A stretch of 64,000 bases of DNA from Pseudomonas sp. HAR-UPW-AIA-41 (GCF_002304225.1 NZ_NSLB01000001.1:62001-126000); one strand, 5' to 3'; shown: positions 45,591 to 59,316, counted from the stretch's first letter. Notes: generated from the sequence alone by a model not told the origin. Made by a program: numbers and translations.

Positions 45591-46045
45591 AACTGCCGGC
45601 TCTGGATGAAGAGGGCATGCTGGCCGTGGCCGCGCGCCTCGGGGTAATCAGCGGCGGGCTGGGGGTGATTTACCTGCACGGTGATCTGGGGGCCGGCAAG
45701 ACCACCTTTTCCCGCGGCCTGCTGCGCGGTCTGGGCCATGCCGGGGCAGTGAAGAGTCCAACCTTCACTCTGGTCGAGCCTTATGATCTGGGCTCAGGCA
45801 TGGTCTATCACTTCGACCTTTATCGTCTGTCCGATCCCGAGGAGTTGGAGTTCATGGGGATTCGCGACTACTTCGATGAGCGCTGTCTGTGCCTGGTCGA
45901 GTGGCCGGAGCGTGGCGCGGGCGTTTTGCCAAAGGCCGACCTTGACATTACCATTGCCCCGCATAAGAACGGACGCCTGCTGACGCTGAGCGCGCATGGT
46001 GCGCGTGGTGAGGCCTGGTGTGCCGCCTTGAGCGGGGAATCATGA
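45578..46045 (+). CDS. tsaE: tRNA threonylcarbamoyladenosine biosynthesis ATPase TsaE
   Basis: A 155-residue P-loop ATPase with YLHGDLGAGKTTFSRGLLR and the SPTFTLVEPY and HFDLYRL blocks. It works with TsaB, TsaC and TsaD in the t6A modification of ANN-decoding tRNAs. It starts with GTG inside the end of nnr and its stop overlaps the amiB start (ATGATAA). The tight coupling is conserved among gammaproteobacteria. Confidence 0.96.
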   Translation: MSELKLPALDEEGMLAVAARLGVISGGLGVIYLHGDLGAGKTTFSRGLLRGLGHAGAVKSPTFTLVEPYDLGSGMVYHFDLYRLSDPEELEFMGIRDYFDERCLCLVEWPERGAGVLPKADLDITIAPHKNGRLLTLSAHGARGEAWCAALSGES

Positions 46046-47529
46046 TAAGAACGTCGGGGTGGGGTGTGCGCTTGCGAGGGATGAGGCTGTTCAGTGGTGT
46101 GTTGCTGGCGCTGCTGACGGTCGAGGCCTGGGCTGCTGCCGAAGTACGCAGTGTGCGGTTGTGGCGCGCCCCGGATAACACTCGCCTGGTGTTCGACCTG
46201 TCGGGCCCGGTTCAGCACAGCCTTTTTACCCTGTCGGCGCCCAATCGCATCGTGATCGATGTGTCCGGTGCCGATCTGAAAACGGCGTTGGAACAACTGT
46301 CCCTGAGCAATACACCCATCACCTCGGTGCGTTCGGCACAGCGGGCGCCCGGCGAGTTGCGCATGGTTTTCGACCTGTCTGCGCCCGTTACCCCGAAGAG
46401 TTTCACTCTGGCGCCGAATCAGCAGTACGGCCACCGTCTGGTGGTCGATCTCTTTGATCAGGAAGCGGGTGATAGTCAGGCGCGCTCTCCTGGCGGATCT
46501 CCCGTTAGCGTGCCGCCGGCCAATACGCCGGGTGCTGCGCCTGCCGTTTCACCGCCGCCGCAGCCGGTTGCCAGTATCACCCCTCCACCGGCCAATCTGC
46601 CGCCCGTACCAGCCGGCAAGCGCCTGATCGTGGTGGCCATCGATGCCGGTCATGGTGGCGAGGATCCGGGAGCCCTGGGGCCGAAGGGGCAGCACGAGAA
46701 AAATGTGACTCTGGCCATCGCCAAGGAACTGCAGCGGCAGATCAGCCGCGAGAAAGGCTTCCGTGGCGAGCTGGTGCGTACCGGCGACTATTTCATTCCA
46801 CTGCGCAAACGTACCGAGATTGCGCGCAAGAAGGGCGCCGATCTGTTCGTGTCGATTCATGCCGACGCCGCGCCGAGCCGCAGTGCTTTCGGTGCCTCGG
46901 TGTTTGCCTTGTCCGACCGTGGCGCCACTTCGGAAACCGCGCGCTGGCTGGCCAACAGTGAGAATCAGTCGGACCTCATTGGTGGCGCCGGCAACGTCAG
47001 TCTGGATGACAAGGACCGCATGCTCGCCGGCGTGCTGCTGGACCTGTCGATGACCGCTTCGCTGTCTTCCAGTCTGAATGTCGGGCAGAAGGTGCTTTCC
47101 AACATGGGGCGGGTCACGCCGCTGCACAAGCGCCGTGTCGAGCAGGCCGGCTTCATGGTGCTGAAGTCACCGGATATTCCGTCGATTCTGGTGGAAACCG
47201 GGTTCATCTCCAACGTCAACGAGTCGCAGAAGCTGCACAGCACGGCGCATCAGCAGGCGCTGGCCCGTTCCATCACGACCGGGGTCAAGCAGTTTTTCCA
47301 GCAGAATCCGCCTCCGGGTACCTATATCGCCATGCTGCGTGATCAGGGCAAGGTACCGATGGGGCCGCGCGAGCACGTGGTGACCTCCGGGGAAAGCCTG
47401 GCGCTGATTGCCCAGCGCTATCAGGTCAGTCTGTCCTCCCTGCGCTCGGTCAACAGCCTGCGCAGCGACAACATCCGCGCCGGTCAGGTGCTGCAGATTC
47501 CGACCACTGCTCTGGCCGTACAGCCATGA
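46042..47529 (+). CDS. amiB: N-acetylmuramoyl-L-alanine amidase
   Basis: A 495-residue periplasmic cell-division amidase. A Sec signal peptide ([18 protein letters not shown]) leads to an AMIN domain (about 40-140), a Pro-rich linker ([20 protein letters not shown]), the zinc-dependent Amidase_3 domain ([14 protein letters not shown], with the Glu in [11 protein letters not shown]) and a C-terminal LysM repeat ([19 protein letters not shown]). The linker and LysM are the Pseudomonas AmiB form. The start ATG 46042 overlaps tsaE and the stop overlaps mutL by 4 bp. Confidence 0.96.
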   Translation: MIRTSGWGVRLRGMRLFSGVLLALLTVEAWAAAEVRSVRLWRAPDNTRLVFDLSGPVQHSLFTLSAPNRIVIDVSGADLKTALEQLSLSNTPITSVRSAQRAPGELRMVFDLSAPVTPKSFTLAPNQQYGHRLVVDLFDQEAGDSQARSPGGSPVSVPPANTPGAAPAVSPPPQPVASITPPPANLPPVPAGKRLIVVAIDAGHGGEDPGALGPKGQHEKNVTLAIAKELQRQISREKGFRGELVRTGDYFIPLRKRTEIARKKGADLFVSIHADAAPSRSAFGASVFALSDRGATSETARWLANSENQSDLIGGAGNVSLDDKDRMLAGVLLDLSMTASLSSSLNVGQKVLSNMGRVTPLHKRRVEQAGFMVLKSPDIPSILVETGFISNVNESQKLHSTAHQQALARSITTGVKQFFQQNPPPGTYIAMLRDQGKVPMGPREHVVTSGESLALIAQRYQVSLSSLRSVNSLRSDNIRAGQVLQIPTTALAVQP

Positions 47530-49400
47530 CCGAACTGCGTCGTATCCAGCTGCTCAGCCCGCGGCTGGCCAACCAGATTGCCGCCGGCGAAGTGGTCGAG
47601 CGACCCGCCTCGGTGGCCAAGGAACTGCTGGAGAACTGTCTGGATGCCGGCGCTAGCCGCATCGACGTGGATGTCGAGCAGGGTGGCATCAAGTTGCTGC
47701 GGGTGCGCGACGATGGCGGTGGTATTCCCGCCGATGACCTGCCGTTGGCGCTCGCTCGTCACGCCACCAGCAAGATTCGTGATCTGCAGGATCTGGAAGC
47801 CGTTAACAGTCTGGGGTTTCGTGGTGAGGCGCTGGCCTCCATCAGTTCGGTGTCGCGCCTGACGCTGACTTCGCGCACGCCGCAGGCCAGCGAAGCCTGG
47901 CAGGTGGAAACCGAAGGCCGTGACATGGAGGCCCGCGTGCAGCCAGCGGCGCATCCGGTCGGTACCACGGTGGAAGTGCGTGACCTGTTCTTCAATACGC
48001 CGGCGCGGCGCAAGTTCCTGCGCGCCGAGAAGACCGAGTTCGATCACCTGCAGGATGTGATCAAGAAGCTGGCGCTGGCGCGTTTCGATGTGGCGTTTCA
48101 TCTGCGTCACAACGGCAAAACGGTGCTGGCGCTGCATGAGGCGCATGACGCCCAGGCGCGGGCGCGCCGGGTGGGGGCGGTTTGCGGCACGGCGTTCCTT
48201 GAACAGGCGCTGCCCATCGAGATCGAGCGCAACGGCCTGTACCTGTGGGGCTGGGTCGGTTTGCCCACCTTCTCCCGCAGTCAGGCAGACCTGCAGTATT
48301 TCTACGTCAATGGCCGCATGGTCCGCGACAAGCTGGTTGCCCATGCGGTTCGCCAGGCGTACCGCGATGTGCTGTACAACGGTCGCCATCCGACCTTCGT
48401 GCTGTTCCTTGAGATCGATCCGGCGGTGGTGGATGTGAATGTGCATCCGACCAAGCATGAGGTGCGCTTCCGCGACAGCCGCATGGTGCATGATTTCCTC
48501 TACGGTACCTTGCATCGCGCCTTGGGCGAGGTGCGCCCGGAGGATCAGTTGGCGGCTCCGGCGGCAGTGACGCAGGTGGTTCGCGCCACTGGTCTTGAGG
48601 CCGGCGAATTCGGCCCGCAGGGGGAGATGAGTCTGGCGGCCAATCTGCTTGAGTCACCGGCCGCTGAGCCGAGTTGGCGCCCTGTAGGTGGTTATCAGGT
48701 GCCGCAGGCGCAGCCTGTATTGCCTGTTGCCGAGGCTAAGGGTGCCTATCGCGAGTACTTTGCGCCGCTCGGCTCGCCCGCTGCGGCGCCGGCCTTGCCC
48801 GCCGAGCAGGGCGATATTCCGCCGCTCGGCTATGCCCTAGCGCAGCTCAAAGGCATCTACATACTGGCCGAGAATGCTGCGGGTCTGGTACTGGTGGATA
48901 TGCATGCGGCCCATGAACGCATCACTTACGAGCGCCTGAAAACCGCCATGGCTTGCGAAGGGCTCAAGGGCCAGCCGCTGCTGGTACCCGAGTCGCTCGC
49001 GCTCAGCGAGCGCGAAGCGGATTGCGCCGAGGAGCATGCAGCCTGGTTTACCCGGCTGGGCTTTGAGCTGCAGCGTCTGGGGCAGGAAACCCTGGCCATC
49101 CGGCAGATTCCGGCCTTGCTCAAGCAGGCTGAAGCCAATCAGTTGGTGCGCGATGTGCTTGCGGATCTGCTGGAGTACGGCACCAGTGATCGTATTCAGG
49201 CTCATCTGAATGAACTGCTGGCGACCATGGCCTGTCATGGCGCCGTACGCGCCAATCGTCGCCTGACCTTGCCTGAAATGAACGGCCTGCTGCGCGATAT
49301 GGAGCAGACCGAGCGCAGCGGTCAGTGCAACCATGGCCGTCCGACCTGGACCCAGCTGGGCATGGATGATCTGGACAAGCTGTTCCTGCGCGGTCGTTGA
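47526..49400 (+). CDS. mutL: DNA mismatch repair protein MutL
   Basis: A 624-residue MutL. The N-terminal GHKL ATPase has [26 protein letters not shown] and [13 protein letters not shown]. The C-terminal domain has the nuclease motif in the form [12 protein letters not shown], with [12 protein letters not shown] and CNHGRPT, so this MutL is probably an endonuclease as in P. aeruginosa and unlike E. coli MutL. It overlaps amiB by 4 bp (ATGA). miaA follows after a 23-bp gap. Confidence 0.98.
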   Translation: MTELRRIQLLSPRLANQIAAGEVVERPASVAKELLENCLDAGASRIDVDVEQGGIKLLRVRDDGGGIPADDLPLALARHATSKIRDLQDLEAVNSLGFRGEALASISSVSRLTLTSRTPQASEAWQVETEGRDMEARVQPAAHPVGTTVEVRDLFFNTPARRKFLRAEKTEFDHLQDVIKKLALARFDVAFHLRHNGKTVLALHEAHDAQARARRVGAVCGTAFLEQALPIEIERNGLYLWGWVGLPTFSRSQADLQYFYVNGRMVRDKLVAHAVRQAYRDVLYNGRHPTFVLFLEIDPAVVDVNVHPTKHEVRFRDSRMVHDFLYGTLHRALGEVRPEDQLAAPAAVTQVVRATGLEAGEFGPQGEMSLAANLLESPAAEPSWRPVGGYQVPQAQPVLPVAEAKGAYREYFAPLGSPAAAPALPAEQGDIPPLGYALAQLKGIYILAENAAGLVLVDMHAAHERITYERLKTAMACEGLKGQPLLVPESLALSEREADCAEEHAAWFTRLGFELQRLGQETLAIRQIPALLKQAEANQLVRDVLADLLEYGTSDRIQAHLNELLATMACHGAVRANRRLTLPEMNGLLRDMEQTERSGQCNHGRPTWTQLGMDDLDKLFLRGR

Positions 49401-49423
49401 GGCGTACGCGCCGGGAGTTCTGC

Positions 49424-50392
49424 ATGCCTGCCTTGCCACCCGCCATCTTTCTCATGGGGCCGACTGCGGCCGGGAAAACCGATCTGGCCCTGGAGCTGGC
49501 GCGCAGCCTGCCCTGTGAGCTGATCAGTGTCGACTCGGCGCTGATCTACCGGGGCATGGACATCGGCACGGCCAAGCCGGAAAAGAGCGTCCTGGCTGAG
49601 TTCCCACATCGTCTGATCGATATCCGCGACCCGCTGGAGGCGTATTCCGCGGCTGAGTTTCGCGCCGATGCCCTCGCGGCGATGGCGGAGATCACCTCGC
49701 GCGGCAAGATTCCGCTGTTGGTGGGCGGCACCATGCTCTACTACAAGGCGCTGCTGGAAGGCCTTGCGGATATGCCCTCTGCCGACGAGAGCGTGCGGCG
49801 TGAGATTGAGGCTCAGGCGGCGGCCCAGGGGTGGGCGGCGGTGCATGCCGAGCTGGCACGGGTTGATCCGCAGTCAGCGGCGCGCATTCATCCCAATGAT
49901 CCGCAGCGTCTGACCCGCGCACTGGAGGTCTGGCGGGTGAGCGGGTTGAGCATGAGCGAGCACCGCTTGCGTCAGCAGCAAAATGCCGGCCTAGACACGC
50001 CCGGGGGCGGGCAATTCCCTTATACTGTTGCTCAGCTGGCCATCGCGCCGCTCGAACGGCAGGTATTGCACGAGCGTATTGCACGGCGTTTTCAGCTGAT
50101 GCTGGAACAAGGTTTCATCGAAGAAGTCGAAACATTGCGACGGCGAGGTGACTTGCACGCCGCGCTGCCGTCTATCAGGGCAGTTGGCTATCGCCAGGCG
50201 TGGGATTACCTGGACGGGCGGCTGACGCATGACGAGATGGTTGAGCGGGGCATTATCGCCACACGGCAGCTGGCCAAACGTCAGTTCACCTGGTTGCGCG
50301 GCTGGTCTGATGTGCACTGGCTGGACAGTCTGGCCGGCGACAATTTGTCTCGCGCCTTGAAATACCTGGAGTCGGTCGCCATATTGGCCTGA
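49424..50392 (+). CDS. miaA: tRNA dimethylallyltransferase
   Basis: A 322-residue MiaA that prenylates A37 of UNN-decoding tRNAs. The P-loop [37 protein letters not shown] and [15 protein letters not shown] are all present. The start ATG 49424 follows GGGAG at seven bases; an in-frame TTG at 49397 would overlap mutL but precedes family similarity. It is upstream of hfq by 95 bp; that gap is AT-rich and may hold an hfq promoter. Confidence 0.96.
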   Translation: MPALPPAIFLMGPTAAGKTDLALELARSLPCELISVDSALIYRGMDIGTAKPEKSVLAEFPHRLIDIRDPLEAYSAAEFRADALAAMAEITSRGKIPLLVGGTMLYYKALLEGLADMPSADESVRREIEAQAAAQGWAAVHAELARVDPQSAARIHPNDPQRLTRALEVWRVSGLSMSEHRLRQQQNAGLDTPGGGQFPYTVAQLAIAPLERQVLHERIARRFQLMLEQGFIEEVETLRRRGDLHAALPSIRAVGYRQAWDYLDGRLTHDEMVERGIIATRQLAKRQFTWLRGWSDVHWLDSLAGDNLSRALKYLESVAILA

Positions 50393-50475
50393 AGACCTCG
50401 CCAGTTACCGTCTATCCTTGGGGGTAAGGCGGTTTTTGCTGTTTTCTAAAATTAATAATGATGTTTTTCCTTTAA

Positions 50476-50745
<270 letters not shown>

Positions 50746-50757
50746 CGGGAGGCTGAG

Positions 50758-52059
50758 TTGTTCTTCGAACGCCCGGGTGGTGGTGAACGGGCCATTCTGG
50801 TCCATCTGGATGGCCAGAATCCCGAGGTGAGCGAAGATCCTCAGGAGTTTCAGGAGTTGGCGCGCTCGGCGGGGGCGGAAATCGCATCGTTCGTCAGCGT
50901 CGCGCGCCAGCAGCACACGGCCAGGTATCTGATTGGCAGCGGCAAGGTCGATGAACTGAGCCAACTGGTCAAGGAAGCCGGCGTCGAGCTGGTCATCTTC
51001 AATCACACCTTGAGCCCCAGCCAGGAACGTAACCTGGAGCGGGCGTTCGAGTGCCGTGTCCTCGACCGTACAGGTCTGATCCTCGATATCTTCGCCCAGC
51101 GCGCACGCACCCATGAGGGTAAGTTGCAGGTTGAACTGGCCCAGCTGGAGCACATGAGCACCCGTCTTGTGCGTGGCTGGACCCACCTGGAGCGGCAGAA
51201 GGGTGGTATCGGCTTGCGCGGTCCGGGTGAAACCCAGCTGGAAACCGACCGCCGCCTGTTGCGTGTGCGGGTGCGCCAGATCAAGCAGCGTCTGGAAAAG
51301 GTGCGTAGCCAGCGCGAGCAGGCTCGCCGTGGTCGTCGGCGGGCCGAGATTCCTGCGGTTTCCCTGGTGGGCTACACCAACGCCGGCAAGTCGACGCTCT
51401 TTAATGCTTTGACCACCTCCGAGGTCTATGCGGCTGATCAGTTGTTCGCCACGCTCGATCCAACCCTGCGGCGTCTGCAGCTGGATGATCTGGGGCCGAT
51501 TGTGCTGGCCGATACCGTGGGCTTTATCCGTCATCTGCCGCACAAGCTGGTGGAGGCCTTCCGCGCTACTCTGGAAGAGTCGAGCAACTCTGATCTGCTG
51601 CTGCACGTGATCGATGCTCACGAGCCGGAGCGTGATCAGCAGATCGAGCAGGTGCATGCGGTGCTGACTGAAATCGGCGCCCACGAACTGCCGATGCTAG
51701 AGGTGTACAACAAGCTCGATCTGCTCGACGGGATTGAACCGCATATTCAGCGCGATGAGCAGGGCAAGCCACTGCGAGTCTGGCTCTCGGCACGCGAAGG
51801 GCGTGGGCTGGAACTGCTCAAGCAGGCTGTGGCCGAGTTGCTCGGCGAGGATCTCTTTGTCGGCACCCTGCGTTTGCCGCAGAGCATGGGGCGCTTGCGG
51901 GCGCAGTGCTTTGCTCTGGGGGCCGTGCAGAGCGAGGAACATGATGAGCAGGGCAATATCCTGCTGGCGTTGCGTTTGCCGCGTAGCGAGATCAATCGTC
52001 TGGTCAGTCGCGAGGGCTGGCAGCCGGATGAGTTTCTCGCGCAACACACTTTGCAATGA
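50758..52059 (+). CDS. hflX: Ribosome-associated GTPase HflX
   Basis: A 433-residue HflX that splits or rescues stalled 70S ribosomes. The N-terminal domain has the glycine-rich GIGLRGPGETQLETDRR, and the G domain has GYTNAGKSTLFNAL (G1), DTVGFIRHLPHKLVEAF (G3) and YNKLDLL (G4). The start is TTG 50758, eight bases after GGAGG; no ATG fits, and FFERPGGGERA is the usual N terminus. It lies 12 bp after hfq and 91 bp before hflK. Confidence 0.97.
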   Translation: MFFERPGGGERAILVHLDGQNPEVSEDPQEFQELARSAGAEIASFVSVARQQHTARYLIGSGKVDELSQLVKEAGVELVIFNHTLSPSQERNLERAFECRVLDRTGLILDIFAQRARTHEGKLQVELAQLEHMSTRLVRGWTHLERQKGGIGLRGPGETQLETDRRLLRVRVRQIKQRLEKVRSQREQARRGRRRAEIPAVSLVGYTNAGKSTLFNALTTSEVYAADQLFATLDPTLRRLQLDDLGPIVLADTVGFIRHLPHKLVEAFRATLEESSNSDLLLHVIDAHEPERDQQIEQVHAVLTEIGAHELPMLEVYNKLDLLDGIEPHIQRDEQGKPLRVWLSAREGRGLELLKQAVAELLGEDLFVGTLRLPQSMGRLRAQCFALGAVQSEEHDEQGNILLALRLPRSEINRLVSREGWQPDEFLAQHTLQ

Positions 52060-52150
52060 AAGCGGTCCGTTAGGTTTTGGCTTAACAGCGGGCATTCGAT
52101 AGCATGTCCGGCATTGCGACAGATGTCGGTTGAACAGGATGGAGAGCGCT

Positions 52151-53295
52151 ATGGCTTGGAATGAGCCGGGTGGCAACTCAAACAATCAGGACCCATGGGG
52201 CGGCCGCAAGGGCGGTGGGCGTCAGGGGCCTCCGGATCTCGATGAGGCGTTCCGCAAATTGCAGGAAAGCCTCGGCGGTATTTTTGGCGGTGGCAAGCGA
52301 GGCGCCAGCGACAGCTCGGGCGGCGGTCTGGGTATGCTCGGCATTGGCCTCTTGCTGCTGTTGGCGCTGTGGCTGTGGAATGCCGTTTACATCGTTGACG
52401 AGCAGGAGCAGGCCGTGGTGCTGCGCTTTGGCAAGTACTACGAAACGGTCGCCCGGGCCTGAACATCTACTTCCCGCCGATTGATCGCAAGTTCCAGGAA
52501 AACGTTACCCGCGAGCGTTCCTACTCGATGACCGGGCAGATGTTGACCGAGGACGAGAACATCGTCGAAGTGCCGTTCACCATTCAGTACAAGGTCAGCA
52601 AGCTGCAGGACTTCGTGCTCAATGTCGATCAGCCCGAGGTGAGCCTCAAGCATGCCACTGAGAGTGCACTGCGTCATGTGGCCGGCTCGACCACCATGGA
52701 TCAGGTGATCACCGAGGGTCGTGAGCGCATGTCCACCGAGGTGCGTGAGCGTCTGCAGAGCTTCCTCAATACCTACGGTACCGGTATCTCCGTGACCCAG
52801 GTGAACATTCAGCGAGCCACGGCTCCGGCCGAGGTCAAGGATGCCTTCGATGACGTGATTCGTGCCCGTGAGGATGAACAGCGCGAGCGCAACCAGGCGG
52901 AAACCTATGCCAACGGCATCGTGCCGGAAGCGCGCGGCCAGGCCCAGCGCATCCTTGAGGAAGCCAGTGGCTACCGTGATGAGGTGGTGGCTCGCGCCGA
53001 GGGTGAGGCCGATCGCTTCAGCAAGCTGGTCGCCGAGTACCGCAAGGCGCCGGAAGTCACCCGCGAGCGTCTGTATCTGGACACTCTCCAGGAGGTGTAC
53101 AGCAATACCAGCAAGGTGCTGGTGACCGGTGACAAGGGACAGAACAACCTGCTGTACCTGCCGCTCGACAAGATGGTCAATGCGTCCTCTGGTGCTGCAT
53201 CCGCGACAGCGGGCAGCATGGCGGCGCCCGATATCGGCGCGCGCATCAGTCAGGAAGTACAGCAGCGTGAGCTGCGCGTGAGGGAGGCCCGCTGA
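52151..53295 (+). pseudogene. hflK: HflK, protease modulator, interrupted by a one-base frameshift
   Basis: The normal HflK protein is split between two frames. The first 103 codons (52151-52462, ATG after GGAGAG) encode the Gly-rich N terminus, the membrane helix (LGMLGIGLLLLLALWLWNAVYI) and the start of the SPFH domain, then FGKYYETV is followed by ARA and a stop. The second frame, from about 52452, continues exactly where the family sequence should (GLNIYFPPIDRKFQENV...) to the normal end. Reading GTCGGCCCGGGC instead of the given GTCGCCCGGGC would restore one frame of 382 codons. HflK and HflC form the complex that modulates FtsH. A sequencing error cannot be excluded. Confidence 0.85.
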
Positions 53296-54164
53296 TGAGC
53301 AATAAGGCATTCGTGGCCCTGATCGCTGGCGTGCTGCTGGCGATTGTCGGGTGGAACAGTTTTTATATCGTGGCGCAGACCGAAAGGGCTGTGCTGCTGA
53401 AGTTCGGTCGCATCGTCAAGGCTGATGTGCCTCCAGGCCTGCATGTGAAAATGCCGCTGGTCAACTCGGTGCGTAAGTTTGACGGGCGTCTGCTGACGCT
53501 GGATTCGCCGACTCAGCGCCTGCTGACGCTGGAGAAGAAGGCGGTCATGGTTGACGCTTACGCCAAGTGGCGGGTGGCTGACAGCGGGCTGTTCTACACC
53601 GCTACTTCGGGCATGAAGCAGATCGCCGATGATCGCCTGTCGCAGCGTCTGGTGGCAGCGTTGTCCAACCAGTTTGGTAAGCGTTCCCTGCATGATGTGG
53701 TGGCCGGTGAGCGTGATGCGCTGATGGGCGATATCACCGAGTCGCTGAACAAGATGGCGAAGAAGGAACTGGGCATCGAAGTGATCGATGTGCGGGTCAA
53801 GGCCATCGACCTGCCCAAGGAAGTATATGCCAGTGTGTTCGAGCGTATGCGCTCGGAGCGTGAGCGCGAGGCCCGCGAGCACCGCGCCAAAGGTCGTGAG
53901 CAGGCGGAAGGCGTGCGGGCAGATGCCGACCGGCAGAAGCGTGTGATTCTGGCGGAGGCTTATCGTCAGGCTGAAGAGGTACGAGGTGATGGCGATGCCA
54001 AGGCCGCTGCCATCTACGCCAAGGCTTTTGGTCAGGATGCCGAGTTCTACAGCTTCTACCGCAGCCTCAAGGCTTACCGCGAGAGCTTCTCCAGCAAGAG
54101 CGACGTGCTGGTGCTGGATCCGGGCAATGACTTCTTCCGCTATCTGGAGAAATCCAAGCCTTAA
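53295..54164 (+). CDS. hflC: Protease modulator HflC
   Basis: A 289-residue SPFH/band-7 protein with one N-terminal membrane helix (AFVALIAGVLLAIVGWNSFYIV) and a periplasmic SPFH domain, followed by a coiled coil (REREAREHRAKGREQAEGV). With HflK it builds the cage around FtsH. Its ATG overlaps the hflK stop by one base (TGATG), so its translation may be coupled to that of hflK; the frameshift upstream could lower it unless ribosomes re-enter. A terminator follows. Confidence 0.97.
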   Translation: MSNKAFVALIAGVLLAIVGWNSFYIVAQTERAVLLKFGRIVKADVPPGLHVKMPLVNSVRKFDGRLLTLDSPTQRLLTLEKKAVMVDAYAKWRVADSGLFYTATSGMKQIADDRLSQRLVAALSNQFGKRSLHDVVAGERDALMGDITESLNKMAKKELGIEVIDVRVKAIDLPKEVYASVFERMRSEREREAREHRAKGREQAEGVRADADRQKRVILAEAYRQAEEVRGDGDAKAAAIYAKAFGQDAEFYSFYRSLKAYRESFSSKSDVLVLDPGNDFFRYLEKSKP

Positions 54165-54228
54165 CTGCTGACCCCGGCAGAGCAAACGCGCTGCCGGGGT
54201 AGTCTGCGGGTAATTTGTGGTACCATAA

Positions 54229-54257
54229 GCCAGCCGGGAAAACCCCGGCTTTTTTGC
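54229..54257 (+). terminator. Rho-independent terminator after hflC
   Basis: The stem GCCGGG / CCCGGC with loop AAAAC is followed by TTTTTT. It closes the long run from nnr or hfq to hflC. Confidence 0.8.
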
Positions 54258-54270
54258 GTCTGCGGGAATC

Positions 54271-54456
54271 ATGTGGCAGCAACTGGGTATCGCGCTTTGT
54301 CTCGTGCTGGTGCTGGAAGGCATCCTGCCCTTTCTTTGCCCGCAGCAATGGCGCAGCGCAATCATGAGTCTGGCTCAGCTGAGTGAATCTCGGCTGAGGC
54401 TTATCGGGCTGGCCAGCATGCTGCTGGGAACCGGTCTTCTTTACCTGCTGCACTGA
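54271..54456 (+). CDS. DUF2065 family small membrane protein
   Basis: A 61-residue protein with two predicted membrane helices ([36 protein letters not shown]). It matches the DUF2065 (YjeT) family, which sits between hflC and purA in gammaproteobacteria. Function unknown. It lies beyond a terminator, so it has its own promoter or depends on read-through, and it ends 34 bp before hisZ. Confidence 0.88.
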   Translation: MWQQLGIALCLVLVLEGILPFLCPQQWRSAIMSLAQLSESRLRLIGLASMLLGTGLLYLLH

Positions 54457-54490
54457 AGACCTGCCGCCTGGGCAAGAGGGGAATGTGGAA

Positions 54491-57023
<2,533 letters not shown>

Positions 57024-57039
57024 CACTGTCAGGGGTAAG

Positions 57040-57067
57040 TAAAAGGGCCGCTATGCGGCCCTTTTGC
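57040..57067 (+). terminator. Rho-independent terminator after purA
   Basis: The stem AAAGGGCCGC / GCGGCCCTTT with loop TAT is followed by TTTTGC. Confidence 0.85.
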
Positions 57068-57148
57068 ATTTCTGTGCATCCGTCACGCTACCGGCTGGCT
57101 GGGCTATAACTTCCTGTGGGGCGCAATCAGTGCCAGTGGAGGTTTGCC

Positions 57149-59083
57149 GTGTCCGCCATTCTTGCGTTGCTGCAAAGTCGATTGCTGCGCCCGGCCTTTA
57201 TTGCGCTTGGCGTGGCGTTCGTCATTCAGGTGCTGGTGGCGCTGATGCTGACGCGCTCGACCGTCAGCGGTCTGGTTGATGAGCTGGCCTCAGGTCTGGC
57301 GGCAGATACCCAGCGTGTGGCCGGCGGGCTCGAATCTGCGACGGCTGAAGTGCGTAAAAGCCTCGATGGCATGGCAGCCAGTACCCGTGACCGGCTGACG
57401 ACAGGGCTGACGGCGCGCCTCGAGGAAGAGCAGCAGGAGCTGCGTGTCGAGCTCGAGCGCAGTCTCAAGCAGTCTGCCGATGACATGGCGCAGCTGCTGG
57501 CCTCCGTGGCGCCCAAGGCGATCTGGGATAACGATGTGCCCGCGTTGACTGAGCTGGCGCGGATGGCGCAGCGCAATGGCAATGTGCTGTTCGTGGTGTA
57601 TTTCGATGCTCAGGGGCAGCGTTTGACGCGCCACCTTAATCGACAGGATTCACGCGTGCAGCAGTTGCTGGACAAGGGGGAAGGCAAGGGGGCCATGGAT
57701 AAGGTGCTCAATGCTGCAGCAGAGGATCCCTATGTCTATGTCACCGAAGCGCAGATCAGTCCCATGGGCAGTGTGATCGGCAAGGTGCTGCTCGGTGTTT
57801 CCACGGCTCAGGTTGACGATACCTTGTCGGCGCTTGACCGGCGTTTTACCGGGTTGATCGAGAGCAGTGGTCAGCTGGTGCAGGACGGACTGAACGGGGC
57901 TGCCAAGGATAGCAGTGCGATTCTTGCCGCGCGCCTCAGGGTGGCTCATGAGGCTGCGCTGGGAATGGCCGGCAGCAGCCGGCAGTTGGTCGAGTCGGCG
58001 GCAGAGCGCTTGCTGTGGCGGGTCAGTGTCGGGTTGGTGATTGTGGCGGTGCTGGTGTTGCTGATTCTGGCGGCCATTCTGGGTTGGCGGGTCGTCAATC
58101 GTCTGCGTCTGCTGATTGGCGCGCTTGGCGATCTGGCAGCTGGCGAGGGTGATCTGACCCGGCGGGTTGAGATGCGCAGCAGTGATGAGCTGGGTGAGAT
58201 GGCGGGTGTGGTCAATGGCTTCGTTGCCCGTCTGCAACCGATCATGCGTGAAGCCAGTCAGGTGGCGCAGCGGACTGATTCGGAGATTGCGGGGCTCGGG
58301 CGGCGCGGCGCGGCAGCGGAGGCTGCCACAACACGGCAGCGCGACGAGGTTGCCGGCAGCCTGCAGGCGCTGGCGCAGATGAGCAGTGATGCGCAGGCGG
58401 AAAGCCTGGCCATGCAGGATGCGCTGCAGCGTGTGGCGGCCATTCGTCAGGCGGCGGAGGAGAATGCGGCGATTGCGGTACGGGTCAATGGTCTGATCGA
58501 AGGCTTGGTGTTGCGGGTGGAAAATGGCGCCGCGGTGATTGAGCGTCTGGCCCAGCAGAGTCAGCAGATCGAAGTGGTGCTCAGCGTGATTCACGGCATT
58601 GCCGAGCAAACCAATCTGCTGGCATTGAATGCGGCCATCGAGGCCGCGCGGGCTGGCGAGAGTGGGCGGGGCTTTGCGGTGGTGGCCGATGAGGTTCGTG
58701 CGCTGGCAAGCAAGACTCAGCAGTCGACTGGCGACATCCAGAGCCATATCAATGCGCTGCAGCAGGGGGCAACTGAGGCGGTTGCTGCTGTTTCGCAGGC
58801 TGCGCTGCAGGCCCGAGAAGGGCAGGCTGCCTTGCAGCAGAGTGCTGGTCTGCAGCAGTCAATCCAGCGTTCGGTCAGTGATGTGCACGGAGCGATCGAC
58901 TCGGCGTCACTGGCTGCCAGGCATCAGGCCGAAGGGGTGGATGCCGTGCGCGGGCGGGTCGAGATCATTCATGGCGAGGCGCAGCGCGTTGCCGACGTGG
59001 TCGGTGAGATGGTGGCCAGTGGTCGGGTGCTGGAGGGGTTGGCTGAACAGTTGCGCGGCAGTCTCGGCCAGTTCAGGGCCTGA
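57149..59083 (+). CDS. Methyl-accepting chemotaxis protein
   Basis: A 644-residue chemoreceptor. Two membrane helices ([40 protein letters not shown]) flank a periplasmic domain of about 260 residues with predicted long helices and no family I can name. A HAMP domain ([20 protein letters not shown]) and the signalling coiled coil follow, with the conserved tip [21 protein letters not shown]. There is no C-terminal CheR-docking pentapeptide. I chose GTG 57149, which has GGAGG six bases upstream; an in-frame GTG at 57116 lacks this. The ligand is unknown. In PAO1 no chemoreceptor lies between purA and the tRNA-Leu genes, as far as I recall. Confidence 0.93.
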   Translation: MSAILALLQSRLLRPAFIALGVAFVIQVLVALMLTRSTVSGLVDELASGLAADTQRVAGGLESATAEVRKSLDGMAASTRDRLTTGLTARLEEEQQELRVELERSLKQSADDMAQLLASVAPKAIWDNDVPALTELARMAQRNGNVLFVVYFDAQGQRLTRHLNRQDSRVQQLLDKGEGKGAMDKVLNAAAEDPYVYVTEAQISPMGSVIGKVLLGVSTAQVDDTLSALDRRFTGLIESSGQLVQDGLNGAAKDSSAILAARLRVAHEAALGMAGSSRQLVESAAERLLWRVSVGLVIVAVLVLLILAAILGWRVVNRLRLLIGALGDLAAGEGDLTRRVEMRSSDELGEMAGVVNGFVARLQPIMREASQVAQRTDSEIAGLGRRGAAAEAATTRQRDEVAGSLQALAQMSSDAQAESLAMQDALQRVAAIRQAAEENAAIAVRVNGLIEGLVLRVENGAAVIERLAQQSQQIEVVLSVIHGIAEQTNLLALNAAIEAARAGESGRGFAVVADEVRALASKTQQSTGDIQSHINALQQGATEAVAAVSQAALQAREGQAALQQSAGLQQSIQRSVSDVHGAIDSASLAARHQAEGVDAVRGRVEIIHGEAQRVADVVGEMVASGRVLEGLAEQLRGSLGQFRA

Positions 59084-59086
59084 AAC

Positions 59087-59117
59087 GAAAAAACCGAGCC
59101 AGAGGCTCGGTTTTTTC
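59087..59117. terminator. Bidirectional terminator between the chemoreceptor and tRNA genes
   Basis: The stem AAAACCGAGCC / GGCTCGGTTTT with loop AGA has A and T runs on both sides. It can end the chemoreceptor gene on the plus strand and the tRNA transcript on the minus strand. Confidence 0.92.
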
Positions 59118-59125
59118 TTGAAGAG

Positions 59126-59212
59126 TGGTGCCCAGGAGAAGACTCGAACTTCCACGGTGTTGCCACCGCTAGGACCTGAACCTAGTGCGTCTACCAATTC
59201 CGCCACCTGGGC
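59126..59212 (-). tRNA. tRNA-Leu (anticodon CAG)
   Basis: An 87-nt tRNA on the minus strand with acceptor GCCCAGG / CCTGGGC, encoded CCA, a long variable arm (GGTGGCAACACC) as in Leu tRNAs, and the anticodon loop TTCAGGT with CAG. It reads CUG, the major Leu codon in this GC-rich genome. It is the promoter-distal copy of an identical pair. Confidence 0.97.
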
Positions 59213-59316
59213 ACATTGCAATGATCGCTCATCGACTACGCGGTTTACCTGGCAAGCCAAGGGGTACTGCGCCGACCTTTACAGAATCAAGTCAGTGACT
59301 CGACTCTTTGAATAAG

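Noticed and set aside
50015..50035. TATACT-like promoter inside miaA for hfq
   Set aside because: The -10 is fair but no -35 lies at acceptable spacing; internal hfq promoters are known in E. coli, but this one is not supported.
52440..52465. Programmed ribosomal frameshift in hflK
   Set aside because: There is no slippery heptamer or stimulatory structure that I can see, and hflK is a single frame elsewhere; a deletion or sequence error is simpler.
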